From the NCBI GenBank assembly GCA_044426085.1, contig JAWXUU010000003.1, positions 62,001-126,000 on the forward strand: 64,000 nucleotides of DNA. The letters run 5' to 3'. This DNA comes from JAWXUU01 sp044426085 (lineage in GTDB: Bacteria > Bacillota > Clostridia > Christensenellales > CAMQZB01). The number at the start of each line of letters is the position of its first letter. Position 1 is the stretch's first letter. The notes under the pieces are model-generated. The model ran no database searches and was not told where the DNA came from. It worked only from the letters and a program-made list of their open reading frames with translations. This document shows positions 39,837 through 47,551 of the stretch, in pieces. Position numbers and translations under genes: made by a program.

Positions 39837-42101
39837 TTAAACTTCCAATTCGAATTCTTTACCTTCGTTGACAAATTTCAAGAACACTTTGCCGTCTTTT
39901 TCTGTTTTGCCGGCAGAGAAATCATATTCGCTTCCCGCCTTGCTTGGATAGAAGCAAGAAACAAGGGTATGTTGTTTTGCTTTGCCTGATTTCATAGTGT
40001 AGTGCCATTGTTTTTCAAGGCCTGCGTATTCTTCAGGGTTTACATCAGGGAATTCATCAGTGATTGAAACATCAGCGATGCCTGAAGAGATGTGAAGCAT
40101 TTGCATATCAAGATTAGCTTTTTCGCCGCGGATTGCATACTTATCATCTTGGAATTCAGGTTTATAAATTGAATGAAGAAGGAAAGAAACATCCAATTCT
40201 TCAGAAATTGCAACCTTATCGATAATCACATAATATGTGTCGTCCACCCAATAGATTTCTCTTGTGAAATCTTCAAGTTCTGGCACGTTTTCGCCGTAAG
40301 CTTTTGTTGCGTTTTCCTTCACGTATACGTATTTTTCAGTTTCTTCAAACACTTCAACCACGCCTGTTGCGCTAAGTTGTTTAACTTTATCTTGAAGTGC
40401 ATATTGACCTCTTCCGTCAACAAGAAGACAGTTTTTAGACTTAGTTTGTCTTCTCCATTTTTTATGCATATCGCTATCAAAAGATACATAATATCCGCTT
40501 TCAACCAAAAGTGGGTCGCCATAAGCAAACATCATGATTGCGTTTTGGTCGCCATGACTGTGCGAAACGCTTCCGTATCTGCTTGATTTTGTAAGCATGA
40601 ATACGTGGTTTTCTTCGTCTTGCATATCTTTGTGCATTGCAACCCAGCCAACGTCGCCAAAGTATCTCACGTTTCTGCCCGCTTCTGGTGGTTTAGATTC
40701 CATTTTTTCGTGGTTTGAAAGATACATAACTTCGTCGAAATAAAAATCCCACCAGCCGTTGTTATAGAACAATCCGTCATAATATGATGATCTTTCTGCA
40801 ATTTTGTCGCAATACCATTGGTTTGTTTGGTTGCCAGTGTTGCCAGCGAGTGCCCTTGCGTTGAAGCCCGCTTTCAAGATTGGTTTTTCACCGATGTTTG
40901 ATTGGTCGCCAAATGATGTTCTGTATGAATCGTGTGGCCAGCAATAAAGTGTGAAATCTGCTGTTTTTTGGAAGAATGGACGTTTGAAAATATCTATTCC
41001 CGTGAAGTTTTTAAGCAAATTCAACGCGTCGATAAGGAAAGCAAGACCTGTTGTGTGGTACATGCCACCTTCAGCCCAGCCACCGTCTTTTCCGCCCCAA
41101 GGCGTGTATAGCACGTTTACATAATCCACAGCACAATTCACCCAGTCTGCCGCTTCTTCGTGGTCGTTATATAAAACAATACCGCAAGGAAGAAGAACTG
41201 AAGAAACTGAACGCACTGCATGGCTATCAAAAAGTGCATATTGGATTTTTGAATCATAGAAAACGTGGGTGATAACTTCTTTTGTTCTTATAACAAGCGA
41301 TTCCAAAACTTTCGCTTTTTGATCTTCTGTCATGTGGTTATAAAGCCAGTCATATCCCCAACAAAGTGCACCCACAACGCGGAAAGCAGCTTCGTCGTTA
41401 TAACTTCTTTTTGTTGAACCAAGTGGGTCCCAACCTGCTAGGTCAACCAAAACTTTCACGCCTTCGTCTATCCATTCTTGGTTTTCCGCAAGCACACCTG
41501 CAACAGCAAGGAAACGCACGCGGTTGAAAACTTCTTGACAATCTTGATAGCTTCTGCGCCAAAGTGGACGAACCCTGATATCATTTGGGTATCTTGCAGG
41601 TTCTTTTATTAGTGGAGTTCCCGCATATCTATTCACAGCACCTTCAATAAATTTATCAAAGTTGCAATGTGTTGGGTCTTTTTTGAGCGCAGTTTTGAAT
41701 TTTTCAAGTCTGTCGCCACAAAGCCACAATCTTGGATGCGCAAGATCGGAATTTTCAAATCGCACATCTGCATATGGCATTGGTGTTTCTGGCAAGCCCA
41801 TTTCAAGAGTGAACTCGCGAACTGAACTGAATTCGTATTCTCCACCCGAAAGAGTGTATCTCCAGAAATATTTTCCAGGCGCCAAAGTGTGGTTTGGTGC
41901 AAAGAAGTTATATTTTAGGTTGCTATATTTGATAACATCCGTTTGAAAATTTGCATCTGCACACACTTCCAAATCGTATGGTCCGTTTTCTTCGTTTGTT
42001 GGTAGCCATGAAAATCTTGGTGGATTTTCTGTAACTTCTGTGTTGTTTGGCAAATATTGCACGGTGAATATGCCACTTTCTGGTTCAATCAGTTTTTTCA
42101 T
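39837..42101 (-). CDS. heparinase II/III-type polysaccharide lyase (DUF4962-like)
   Basis: 754 residues without signal peptide. Residues ~20-100 form a Fn3-like DUF4962 module (FSWLPTNEENGPYDLEV, GKYFWRYTL). Residues ~105-400 are the alpha/alpha toroid (HPRLWLCGDRLEKFKTALKKD, DHSRH-like FDSHAVRSVSSVLLPCG, GGWAEGGMYHTTG). Residues ~480-754 are the beta-sandwich Heparinase_II_III domain (SRYGSVSHSHGDQNAIMMFAYGDPLLVESGYY). Family enzymes split uronic-acid glycosidic bonds in heparin, alginate or related chains; cytoplasmic location suggests action on imported oligosaccharides. Ribosome site GGGAGATAAAG. Confidence 0.83.
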   Translation of the reverse strand: MKKLIEPESGIFTVQYLPNNTEVTENPPRFSWLPTNEENGPYDLEVCADANFQTDVIKYSNLKYNFFAPNHTLAPGKYFWRYTLSGGEYEFSSVREFTLEMGLPETPMPYADVRFENSDLAHPRLWLCGDRLEKFKTALKKDPTHCNFDKFIEGAVNRYAGTPLIKEPARYPNDIRVRPLWRRSYQDCQEVFNRVRFLAVAGVLAENQEWIDEGVKVLVDLAGWDPLGSTKRSYNDEAAFRVVGALCWGYDWLYNHMTEDQKAKVLESLVIRTKEVITHVFYDSKIQYALFDSHAVRSVSSVLLPCGIVLYNDHEEAADWVNCAVDYVNVLYTPWGGKDGGWAEGGMYHTTGLAFLIDALNLLKNFTGIDIFKRPFFQKTADFTLYCWPHDSYRTSFGDQSNIGEKPILKAGFNARALAGNTGNQTNQWYCDKIAERSSYYDGLFYNNGWWDFYFDEVMYLSNHEKMESKPPEAGRNVRYFGDVGWVAMHKDMQDEENHVFMLTKSSRYGSVSHSHGDQNAIMMFAYGDPLLVESGYYVSFDSDMHKKWRRQTKSKNCLLVDGRGQYALQDKVKQLSATGVVEVFEETEKYVYVKENATKAYGENVPELEDFTREIYWVDDTYYVIIDKVAISEELDVSFLLHSIYKPEFQDDKYAIRGEKANLDMQMLHISSGIADVSITDEFPDVNPEEYAGLEKQWHYTMKSGKAKQHTLVSCFYPSKAGSEYDFSAGKTEKDGKVFLKFVNEGKEFELEV

Positions 42102-42162
42102 CTTTATCTCCCATATACTCTTATTTTACCGCAAAATTCTAAGTTTCACGGTCTACAATATT

Positions 42163-42191
42163 AGTATACCACACATTTTTCCGCATTTCAA
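42163..42191 (-). promoter_or_regulatory. promoter of the lyase gene
   Basis: -35 TTGAAA (42191-42186), 17-base spacer, extended -10 TGG-TATACT (42168-42163). Confidence 0.75.
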
Positions 42192-42281
42192 TAGTCTAGC
42201 GAAACTATTTTTATGTTTTTGATTTTTTATTGCGAAAATTCCCATTCACTTCACAAATTCGCTTTTCCTTTATTTTTATGT

Positions 42282-42300
42282 TTTAAAATTTTATTTTAAA
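42282..42300. promoter_or_regulatory. palindrome TTTAAAAT-N3-ATTTTAAA between divergent genes
   Basis: Perfect 8-3-8 inverted repeat in the 302-base gap, 49 bases upstream of the regulator's -35. It might bind the adjoining DtxR-type regulator, but it is pure A/T and could be chance. Confidence 0.35.
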
Positions 42301-42348
42301 TAAAAGGTTATGGTTTTTGCACTATTTTTATTTTATAGTTAAGTGGGA

Positions 42349-42377
42349 TTGACTTTTATATTTTTATAGTGTATAAT
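42349..42377 (+). promoter_or_regulatory. promoter of the DtxR-type regulator gene
   Basis: -35 TTGACT (42349-42354), 17-base spacer, extended -10 GTG-TATAAT (42372-42377). Confidence 0.78.
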
Positions 42378-42403
42378 AACAAAAAAAAGCAAGGGAGAAC
42401 CGC

Positions 42404-42799
42404 ATGAAAGAACACATCCATATCACACCATCAAACGAAGATTACCTTGAGGCAATTTTGCATTTGGAAAAAAACGGTTCAACTCGTTCGGTTGATGTCG
42501 CAAAGGAACTCGGCGTGACAAAACCTGCTGTCAGCGTTGCTGCAAGCGATTTGATTGCTAAGGGGCTTATCACAAAAGAAGCTTACAGCGATATCGTCCT
42601 TACTGAAGCCGGAAGACAAATTGCAAACAATATCAACACAAAACACTTGCTTATCAAGAAATTTTTGCTTGTTATTGGCGCAACTGAAGAAAATGCAGAA
42701 ATAGAATGTTGCAAAGTTGAACACATCTTCAGCGACCACACAATGTCTTGCATCGAAAAATTTTGCAAAGAAAATCCGCTCACGCAAGAAGCTGAATAA
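42404..42799 (+). CDS. DtxR/MntR-family metal-dependent repressor
   Basis: 131 residues: winged helix (SVDVAKELGVTKPAVSVAASDLIAKGLITKE) plus dimerisation domain, without the SH3-like C-terminal domain of DtxR, i.e. MntR size. Putative metal ligands: Asp13 and Glu16 (NEDYLEAI), His in NTKHLL (~81), and CCKVEHIFSDH, where the position equal to MntR Glu99 is Cys, as in the iron-responsive DtxR/IdeR (CxxEH). That points to Fe2+ rather than Mn2+ sensing (inference). No metal transporter is adjacent. Confidence 0.87.
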   Translation: MKEHIHITPSNEDYLEAILHLEKNGSTRSVDVAKELGVTKPAVSVAASDLIAKGLITKEAYSDIVLTEAGRQIANNINTKHLLIKKFLLVIGATEENAEIECCKVEHIFSDHTMSCIEKFCKENPLTQEAE

Positions 42800-42856
42800 A
42801 AAGTAATTAAAAAATTAAAGCAATAAATCAAATTAAATTAAAGCAAAATAAACCAA

Positions 42857-42886
42857 AAGGAAGAGCAACCGCCCTTCCTTTTTTTA
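42857..42886 (+). terminator. terminator of the DtxR-type gene
   Basis: AAGGAAG-N10-CTTCCTT followed by seven T. Confidence 0.7.
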
Positions 42887-42936
42887 TTTGCCACAATGCG
42901 GAATTGTTATGTTGTAAACTAAAAGAAAAAGAAGCA

Positions 42937-43054
42937 ACACAAAACACAAAACAAAACACAAAACACAAAACACAAAACACAAAACACAAAACACAAAACA
43001 CAAAACACAAAACACAAAACACAAAACACAAAACACAAAACACAAAACACAAAA
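42937..43054. repeat. ACACAAA heptamer microsatellite, about 17 units
   Basis: Near-perfect 7-bp tandem repeat of about 118 bases, with one shortened unit near the left end. Reading frames through it (KHKTQNT repeats) lack a credible start and are not genes. It has the same 7-bp period as the ATTAAAA and GTGAAAA arrays. Confidence 0.92.
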
Positions 43055-43087
43055 AGATGAGCACAACAAGAAGTTGTGCTCATCTTT
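43051..43087 (-). terminator. terminator of the solute-binding protein gene
   Basis: AAAGATGAGCACAAC-N5-GTTGTGCTCATCTTT, 15-bp stem, followed on the minus strand by TTTTTGTG; 35 bases past the stop. Confidence 0.88.
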
Positions 43088-43121
43088 CTATTATATCTTA
43101 TAATGATTTATGATTTGCGAT

Positions 43122-45140
43122 TTAGTTACCTGTCATAGCTGCGTATGCATCTTGGTATGTTGCAACGTAAAGTTCAACACCTGCATCTACCCAGTATTGG
43201 TAATATTCTTCGTAAGATTCTGGAACGTATGTTCCTGAAGTTGCTGTTCCAGCAGCGTAGTGAATGATGTAGTTGAACACTACTTCTTGAACTAGAGCTG
43301 ATTCAACAGTTGTGCTTTCTGAAACTGTTTCGTTTTGACGAGTTGTGAGTGAGAATACTGGTGGAGTCAACATTGCGTAGTATTCGCTTTCACCGGCAAC
43401 ATCATCACCTGAATATGAAGAATAAACAGTGTTTGTTGCATTTGTGATTTCCCAAGCTTCGAAGCCAAGGTCTGTTGTTGATTGATATTCCATACCAATT
43501 TCTTTTACATAACCGATAGCCATTTGTGCACCAACATAGTCACGAAGGAATGTTGAAAGGTCACCGTTTGCCATTTCTGCAGTCATTTCGATTGTCCAAT
43601 CATCAAGAAGTGGATATGTGTTGCCATCAGGACCTTCATATGCATCGTCTGTCCAGTTTTCTGGAACACCATAGTTGATTACGTTGTTACCTTCTTCAGA
43701 GAAGAAATAATCGAACATTGCAAGAGCTGCGTCTTGTTCTGCTTCTGATGCAGCAGCTGAAATTGACCAGCCGTCTGGTTTGATTACACGAGTGTTTTCA
43801 ATGTAGTATTGCCATTCGCCATTGATTTCTGCAACTGGAGGCATGATGATTGTTGCGTCTTCGTTAAGGTTTGTGTTAACTGATGATGCAATCCAGTCGA
43901 ATGTCATGAAGCCAGATGCTGAAGTTCCGTCAACTTCTGTGAATAGAACTGTTCTGTGGTTAGAAGAGTTTGAATCGTCGAATGCGTCTGGATATAGCAA
44001 ACCTTCTGCATACATTTGAGAAAGTTTAGTCAAACCATCGAAGAAAGCTTCTTCTGTGTATGTGTAGTAAATTTCGCCATCTTCATCGAAAGACCACCAA
44101 GCAACATACGAGTCAGAACCGTGAACTTTTGCTCCGTCGTAGTATGTGATTAGTTTCAAATAGTCTTCTCTGTATGAAGAGAAACGAGTGTACATTGGCC
44201 AAACAACATCAAATTCGTCGTCTGTCACATAGTTTGGATTTGCTTTGATAACTCTGAAAAGAGCAACGAGTTCATCGATATCGTACGCTGCGTTGATACC
44301 AGAATAAAGTTCTGATGGGTTTTCGTAGTCGTAGTTTCTTTCGATGTATTCAACAAGGGCAACAGCCAAAGTTTCACCGTTTTTCACTGAAAGATCATTC
44401 ATGATTTCAATGATGTTTTCATCAGTATTTTTAGTGATGATTGTGTCGCCTGATGGGTTAACAGAACCACCGTTTTCGCCATATCTTGCGTTGTCGCCAA
44501 CATAGAATGGTTCATAATATGTGTCGATTTCTGTTTCTGTATCGTAAACTGAAGTGTCTTCAACATCCAAAAGCATTGTGATCCAAGTTCCTTCAACAAT
44601 GAATTGTCTTGCAGGAGTTCCGATTTCAGCTGTGTATGGTACGTGATAAATTTCACCGTCGTAAGCTGTGATTGCTGTTGCGATATCAGGGTTTGCATCA
44701 AGGAAAGCTGTGAAGTTAGGCATTTTGCCATCTTCCATAGCGTCAGTCAAGCTGATGAAGTATCCTTGAGTTCCGTAGTTAACAAGGTCAGAAGCGATAC
44801 CGTTTCCGCCAAATACAGTTGCAGTTGAGAAACCAGTTGTTGATGCTGTGTCGATCATGTCGGCAGCGTATACACCAGCAGATGTGTTATCTACGATTTC
44901 GATACCAACTGTATCGGCAACGTATGTCCACATTGGTTTAAGCATACCAGCCGTGATGATTGTTCCATCAGACAAAGTTAGTGGTACACTTTGGTTGTAA
45001 GTTACAGTTCTCGCAGTGTTACCTTCGTAAGCAAGGTTTACACTGATTGATACTTTTCCTTCTGTTTCTTCACTTCCGCAACCTGCGAAGCAAGAAAGCA
45101 CTAGGCAAAGCACTAGTAGCAAAGCTATTTTTTTTCTCAT
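43122..45140 (-). CDS. large extracellular solute-binding lipoprotein (sugar ABC type)
   Basis: 672 residues. Lipoprotein signal with lipobox SCFAGC (Cys21). The body has features of family-1 solute-binding proteins: FISLTDAMEDGKMPNFTAFLDANPD (~127-151), GEIYHVPY (~161-168), WSISAAASEAEQDAALAMFDYFFSEEGNNVINYG (in pieces, ~475-508), and is longer than usual (~430-550), like LplA-type proteins. Likely binds oligosaccharides. No permease or ATPase gene is next to it, so it is an orphan or works with a distant transporter. Ribosome site AGGAGAAAA; two tandem promoters upstream. Confidence 0.82.
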   Translation of the reverse strand: MRKKIALLLVLCLVLSCFAGCGSEETEGKVSISVNLAYEGNTARTVTYNQSVPLTLSDGTIITAGMLKPMWTYVADTVGIEIVDNTSAGVYAADMIDTASTTGFSTATVFGGNGIASDLVNYGTQGYFISLTDAMEDGKMPNFTAFLDANPDIATAITAYDGEIYHVPYTAEIGTPARQFIVEGTWITMLLDVEDTSVYDTETEIDTYYEPFYVGDNARYGENGGSVNPSGDTIITKNTDENIIEIMNDLSVKNGETLAVALVEYIERNYDYENPSELYSGINAAYDIDELVALFRVIKANPNYVTDDEFDVVWPMYTRFSSYREDYLKLITYYDGAKVHGSDSYVAWWSFDEDGEIYYTYTEEAFFDGLTKLSQMYAEGLLYPDAFDDSNSSNHRTVLFTEVDGTSASGFMTFDWIASSVNTNLNEDATIIMPPVAEINGEWQYYIENTRVIKPDGWSISAAASEAEQDAALAMFDYFFSEEGNNVINYGVPENWTDDAYEGPDGNTYPLLDDWTIEMTAEMANGDLSTFLRDYVGAQMAIGYVKEIGMEYQSTTDLGFEAWEITNATNTVYSSYSGDDVAGESEYYAMLTPPVFSLTTRQNETVSESTTVESALVQEVVFNYIIHYAAGTATSGTYVPESYEEYYQYWVDAGVELYVATYQDAYAAMTGN

Positions 45141-45296
45141 ACATTTTCTCCTATATAGATATATTCATTTGCGTCCCCCGACGCAAAAATTATAATCAAA
45201 AAATTCCCAATGGCTCTCACCCCACCGAAAAGCAGTAATAATTATGTACACAAAAATATATACGCTGTTCATATATATAAATTATATTACAGTATC

Positions 45297-45325
45297 ATTT
45301 TACCATACCAGTTTGGGTTTGTCAA
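45297..45325 (-). promoter_or_regulatory. promoter P1 of the solute-binding protein gene
   Basis: -35 TTGACA (45325-45320), 17-base spacer, extended -10 TGG-TAAAAT (45302-45297); leader of about 150 bases with a GCGTC-GGGG-GACGC hairpin near its end. Confidence 0.82.
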
Positions 45326-45419
45326 TAGTGTTTTTAAAAAAAATCTGCGATAAATTAAACTTATTTTCTTTTATTGTGCAAATTTTTAATATATTTTTGA
45401 TTATTTATAAGGTAATGAC

Positions 45420-45448
45420 ATTCTACCATACTAAAGCTAACTTGTCAA
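45420..45448 (-). promoter_or_regulatory. promoter P2 of the solute-binding protein gene
   Basis: -35 TTGACA (45448-45443), 17-base spacer, extended -10 TGG-TAGAAT (45425-45420). It shares CTATTGACAA and GTATGGTA with P1 at an offset of 123 bases. Confidence 0.75.
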
Positions 45449-45496
45449 TAGCAATTACAAAAAAAGATACATAAATTTTTTGTGGATAAAAGGGGG

Positions 45497-45713
45497 AAAT
45501 TAAAAACAGGCTTCGCTCTGCGAGCTCGATAAAAATTGTGGTAAGGCACTCACTTAGTTCGTGCATTTAATTATTTGGTATAGGTATAACAAAGGGGACA
45601 CATCAACCACTGGTTTAATGTGTCCCCTCAAATTTTTAAATATAGCATGCACGAGCAACGCGAGTGCTTACATCAATTTTTACTTTTTACTTTTCACTTT
45701 TCACTTTTCACTT
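45497..45713. mobile_element. miniature hairpin element, copy i (reverse module)
   Basis: The module AGGCTTCGCTCTGCGAGCTC is on the left here, so the copy is inverted relative to most others. Hairpin GCACTCACTTAGTTCGTGC, central hairpin GGGGACACAT/ATGTGTCCCC, right hairpin GCACGAGCAACGCGAGTGC, GTGAAAA-type heptamers on the right. Confidence 0.75.
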
Positions 45714-45730
45714 GCATCGCAAAGCGATAC
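45714..45730 (-). repeat. fold-back hairpin just past the ABC exporter stop
   Basis: GCATCGC-AAA-GCGATAC, 6 of 7 pairs, three bases after the stop codon. Confidence 0.55.
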
Positions 45731-45732
45731 TC

Positions 45733-47550
45733 CTATTCCAAAAGTGCAAGGCCTGTATAAAGGTCGAAATATCTGCCTTTATTTTCCAAAAGTTGGAAGT
45801 GGTTGCCTTCTTCGATAACTTCGCCTTGTTCAAGAACCATGATTCTATCGGAGTTTCTAACCGTTGACAATCTGTGGGCGATAACAAAAGTTGTTCTGTC
45901 GCTTGCAAGGCGGTCGAGAGCTTGTTCGATATACCGCTCTGTTCGCGTGTCCACCGAGCTTGTCGCTTCATCCAAAACCAAAATCGGCGCTTTTGAAATT
46001 GCTGCTCTTGCTATGTTGAGAAGCTGACGTTGACCTTGCGAAAGATTTGAACCGTCGCCATCAAGCATGGTTTCGTATCCAAATTCCAATCTTCTGATAA
46101 AGCCGTCGGCGTTCGCAGTTTTCGCGGCTTCGTAAACTTCTTCATCGCTCGCGTCAAGTCTGCCGTATCGGATATTTTCCATAACTGTACCTGAGAAAAG
46201 GTGTGTATCTTGAAGTACGATTGCGATATTTTGCCTTAAGAAATCCTTTTTGATGTTTGTGATATTCACGCCGTCGATTGTGATTTCTCCGCCGTCGATT
46301 TCATAGAATCTGTTCACGAGATTCATAATCGTTGTTTTGCCCGCACCCGTTGAGCCAACAAATGCGATTTTTTCGCCTGATTTTGCAGTCAAGTTGATTC
46401 CCTTGAGAATTGTTTGACCAGGAACATATCCAAACACAACATCTTTAAATTCAACATTGCCAATCATATTTTCCAAAATCACAGCATCATCGCCGTCTTC
46501 CGTTTCGTGCTTGGCATCCATAACATCAAACACACGTTCTGCACCCGCAACGGCTGCGAAAATAGTGTTCACTTGGCTGGACATTTCGTTTATTGGTTTT
46601 GTGAAACTTCTTGCATAGTTTACAAACACGGTGTAGCCACCCACGTCGAAACCTTGCAAAAGACACATCATACCCGCAACACCCGCAGTGACAGAATAGC
46701 TGAGCTGACCGATTGAAGACATGATTGGTCCCATCATAGAGCTTAGGAACTGTGCGTTGAAAGACTTTTTGCGATAGTCTTGGTTGAGATTAGAAAATCC
46801 CTTTGCGGCTTCTTCTTCGTGGTTGAAAACCTTGATAACCTTTTGACCTGTGATAAGTTCTTCGATATATCCGTTCAACTCGCCAATAGAGCTCTGTTGT
46901 GCCTTATAGGCTTTCATCGAGCGTTTACCAATCTGTTTTGTCGCAAGGGTGAACATCGGTGAAAGACAGAGTGTCACGATTGTGAGTATCCAGTTTGTAT
47001 ACGCCATGATGCAAGTTATTGTTATTAGAGTTATAATACCCGAAATAAACTGCACGCAAGTTGTTGAAAGCATTTGGTTTATCACGTCTACGTCGTTTGT
47101 GAACCTACTCATAAGGTCGCCATTGTTGTTGCTGTCGAAATATTTGAGTGGCAATTTTTGCATTTGCACAAGCAAGTCGTATCTAAGTTTTTCAAGGGCA
47201 CTTTGGGCAACTTCAAGCATAAGCCTTGATTGCATATAGTTGCTCACACCCGCACATGCATATATGCAAGCCATGATAACCAGATTTTTCACAAGCGTTT
47301 CAAGCCCACTGCCGTCGATGATTCCGTTGATGATTGGTCGAACCATGTATGCCGCAACAAGGGTGAGCACCGCATTTGCAACAATGAACACAAAAGCAAT
47401 TGAAAGCAACACTTTTCTGCCACTGAGGTATCCCCAAAGCCTTACAAGCGTTTCTTTTGGGTTTCTTAGTTTTGGTTTTTCAGCAAACCTTCTGCCATTA
47501 GGGCCAGGACCGCGTTGTGGCAAAATTTCTAGACCTTGTTTACCCGCCAT
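45733..47550 (-). CDS. ABC exporter half-transporter, catalytically canonical subunit
   Basis: 605 residues: six-helix type I exporter membrane domain (~45-330) and a nucleotide-binding domain with Walker A GSTGAGKTT, signature LSQGQRQ and Walker B plus catalytic Glu in ILVLDEATSSVD. Start ATG 47550 follows AAGGAGGTGCAC; it is one base after the stop of the partner gene, so the two subunits are coupled. Substrates of this MdlB/TM288-like group are drugs, peptides or lipids; the specific one is unknown. Confidence 0.92.
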   Translation of the reverse strand: MAGKQGLEILPQRGPGPNGRRFAEKPKLRNPKETLVRLWGYLSGRKVLLSIAFVFIVANAVLTLVAAYMVRPIINGIIDGSGLETLVKNLVIMACIYACAGVSNYMQSRLMLEVAQSALEKLRYDLLVQMQKLPLKYFDSNNNGDLMSRFTNDVDVINQMLSTTCVQFISGIITLITITCIMAYTNWILTIVTLCLSPMFTLATKQIGKRSMKAYKAQQSSIGELNGYIEELITGQKVIKVFNHEEEAAKGFSNLNQDYRKKSFNAQFLSSMMGPIMSSIGQLSYSVTAGVAGMMCLLQGFDVGGYTVFVNYARSFTKPINEMSSQVNTIFAAVAGAERVFDVMDAKHETEDGDDAVILENMIGNVEFKDVVFGYVPGQTILKGINLTAKSGEKIAFVGSTGAGKTTIMNLVNRFYEIDGGEITIDGVNITNIKKDFLRQNIAIVLQDTHLFSGTVMENIRYGRLDASDEEVYEAAKTANADGFIRRLEFGYETMLDGDGSNLSQGQRQLLNIARAAISKAPILVLDEATSSVDTRTERYIEQALDRLASDRTTFVIAHRLSTVRNSDRIMVLEQGEVIEEGNHFQLLENKGRYFDLYTGLALLE

Positions 47551-47551
47551 A

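Noticed and set aside
42937..43054. Possible CRISPR array
   Set aside because: Unit is 7 bp with no spacers; the palindrome field at 3.5-4.1 kb also lacks regular unique spacers, and no cas gene is present.
42828..43113. Open frames with KHKTQNT or VLCFVFC repeats
   Set aside because: They are translations of the 7-bp microsatellite; no start or ribosome site.
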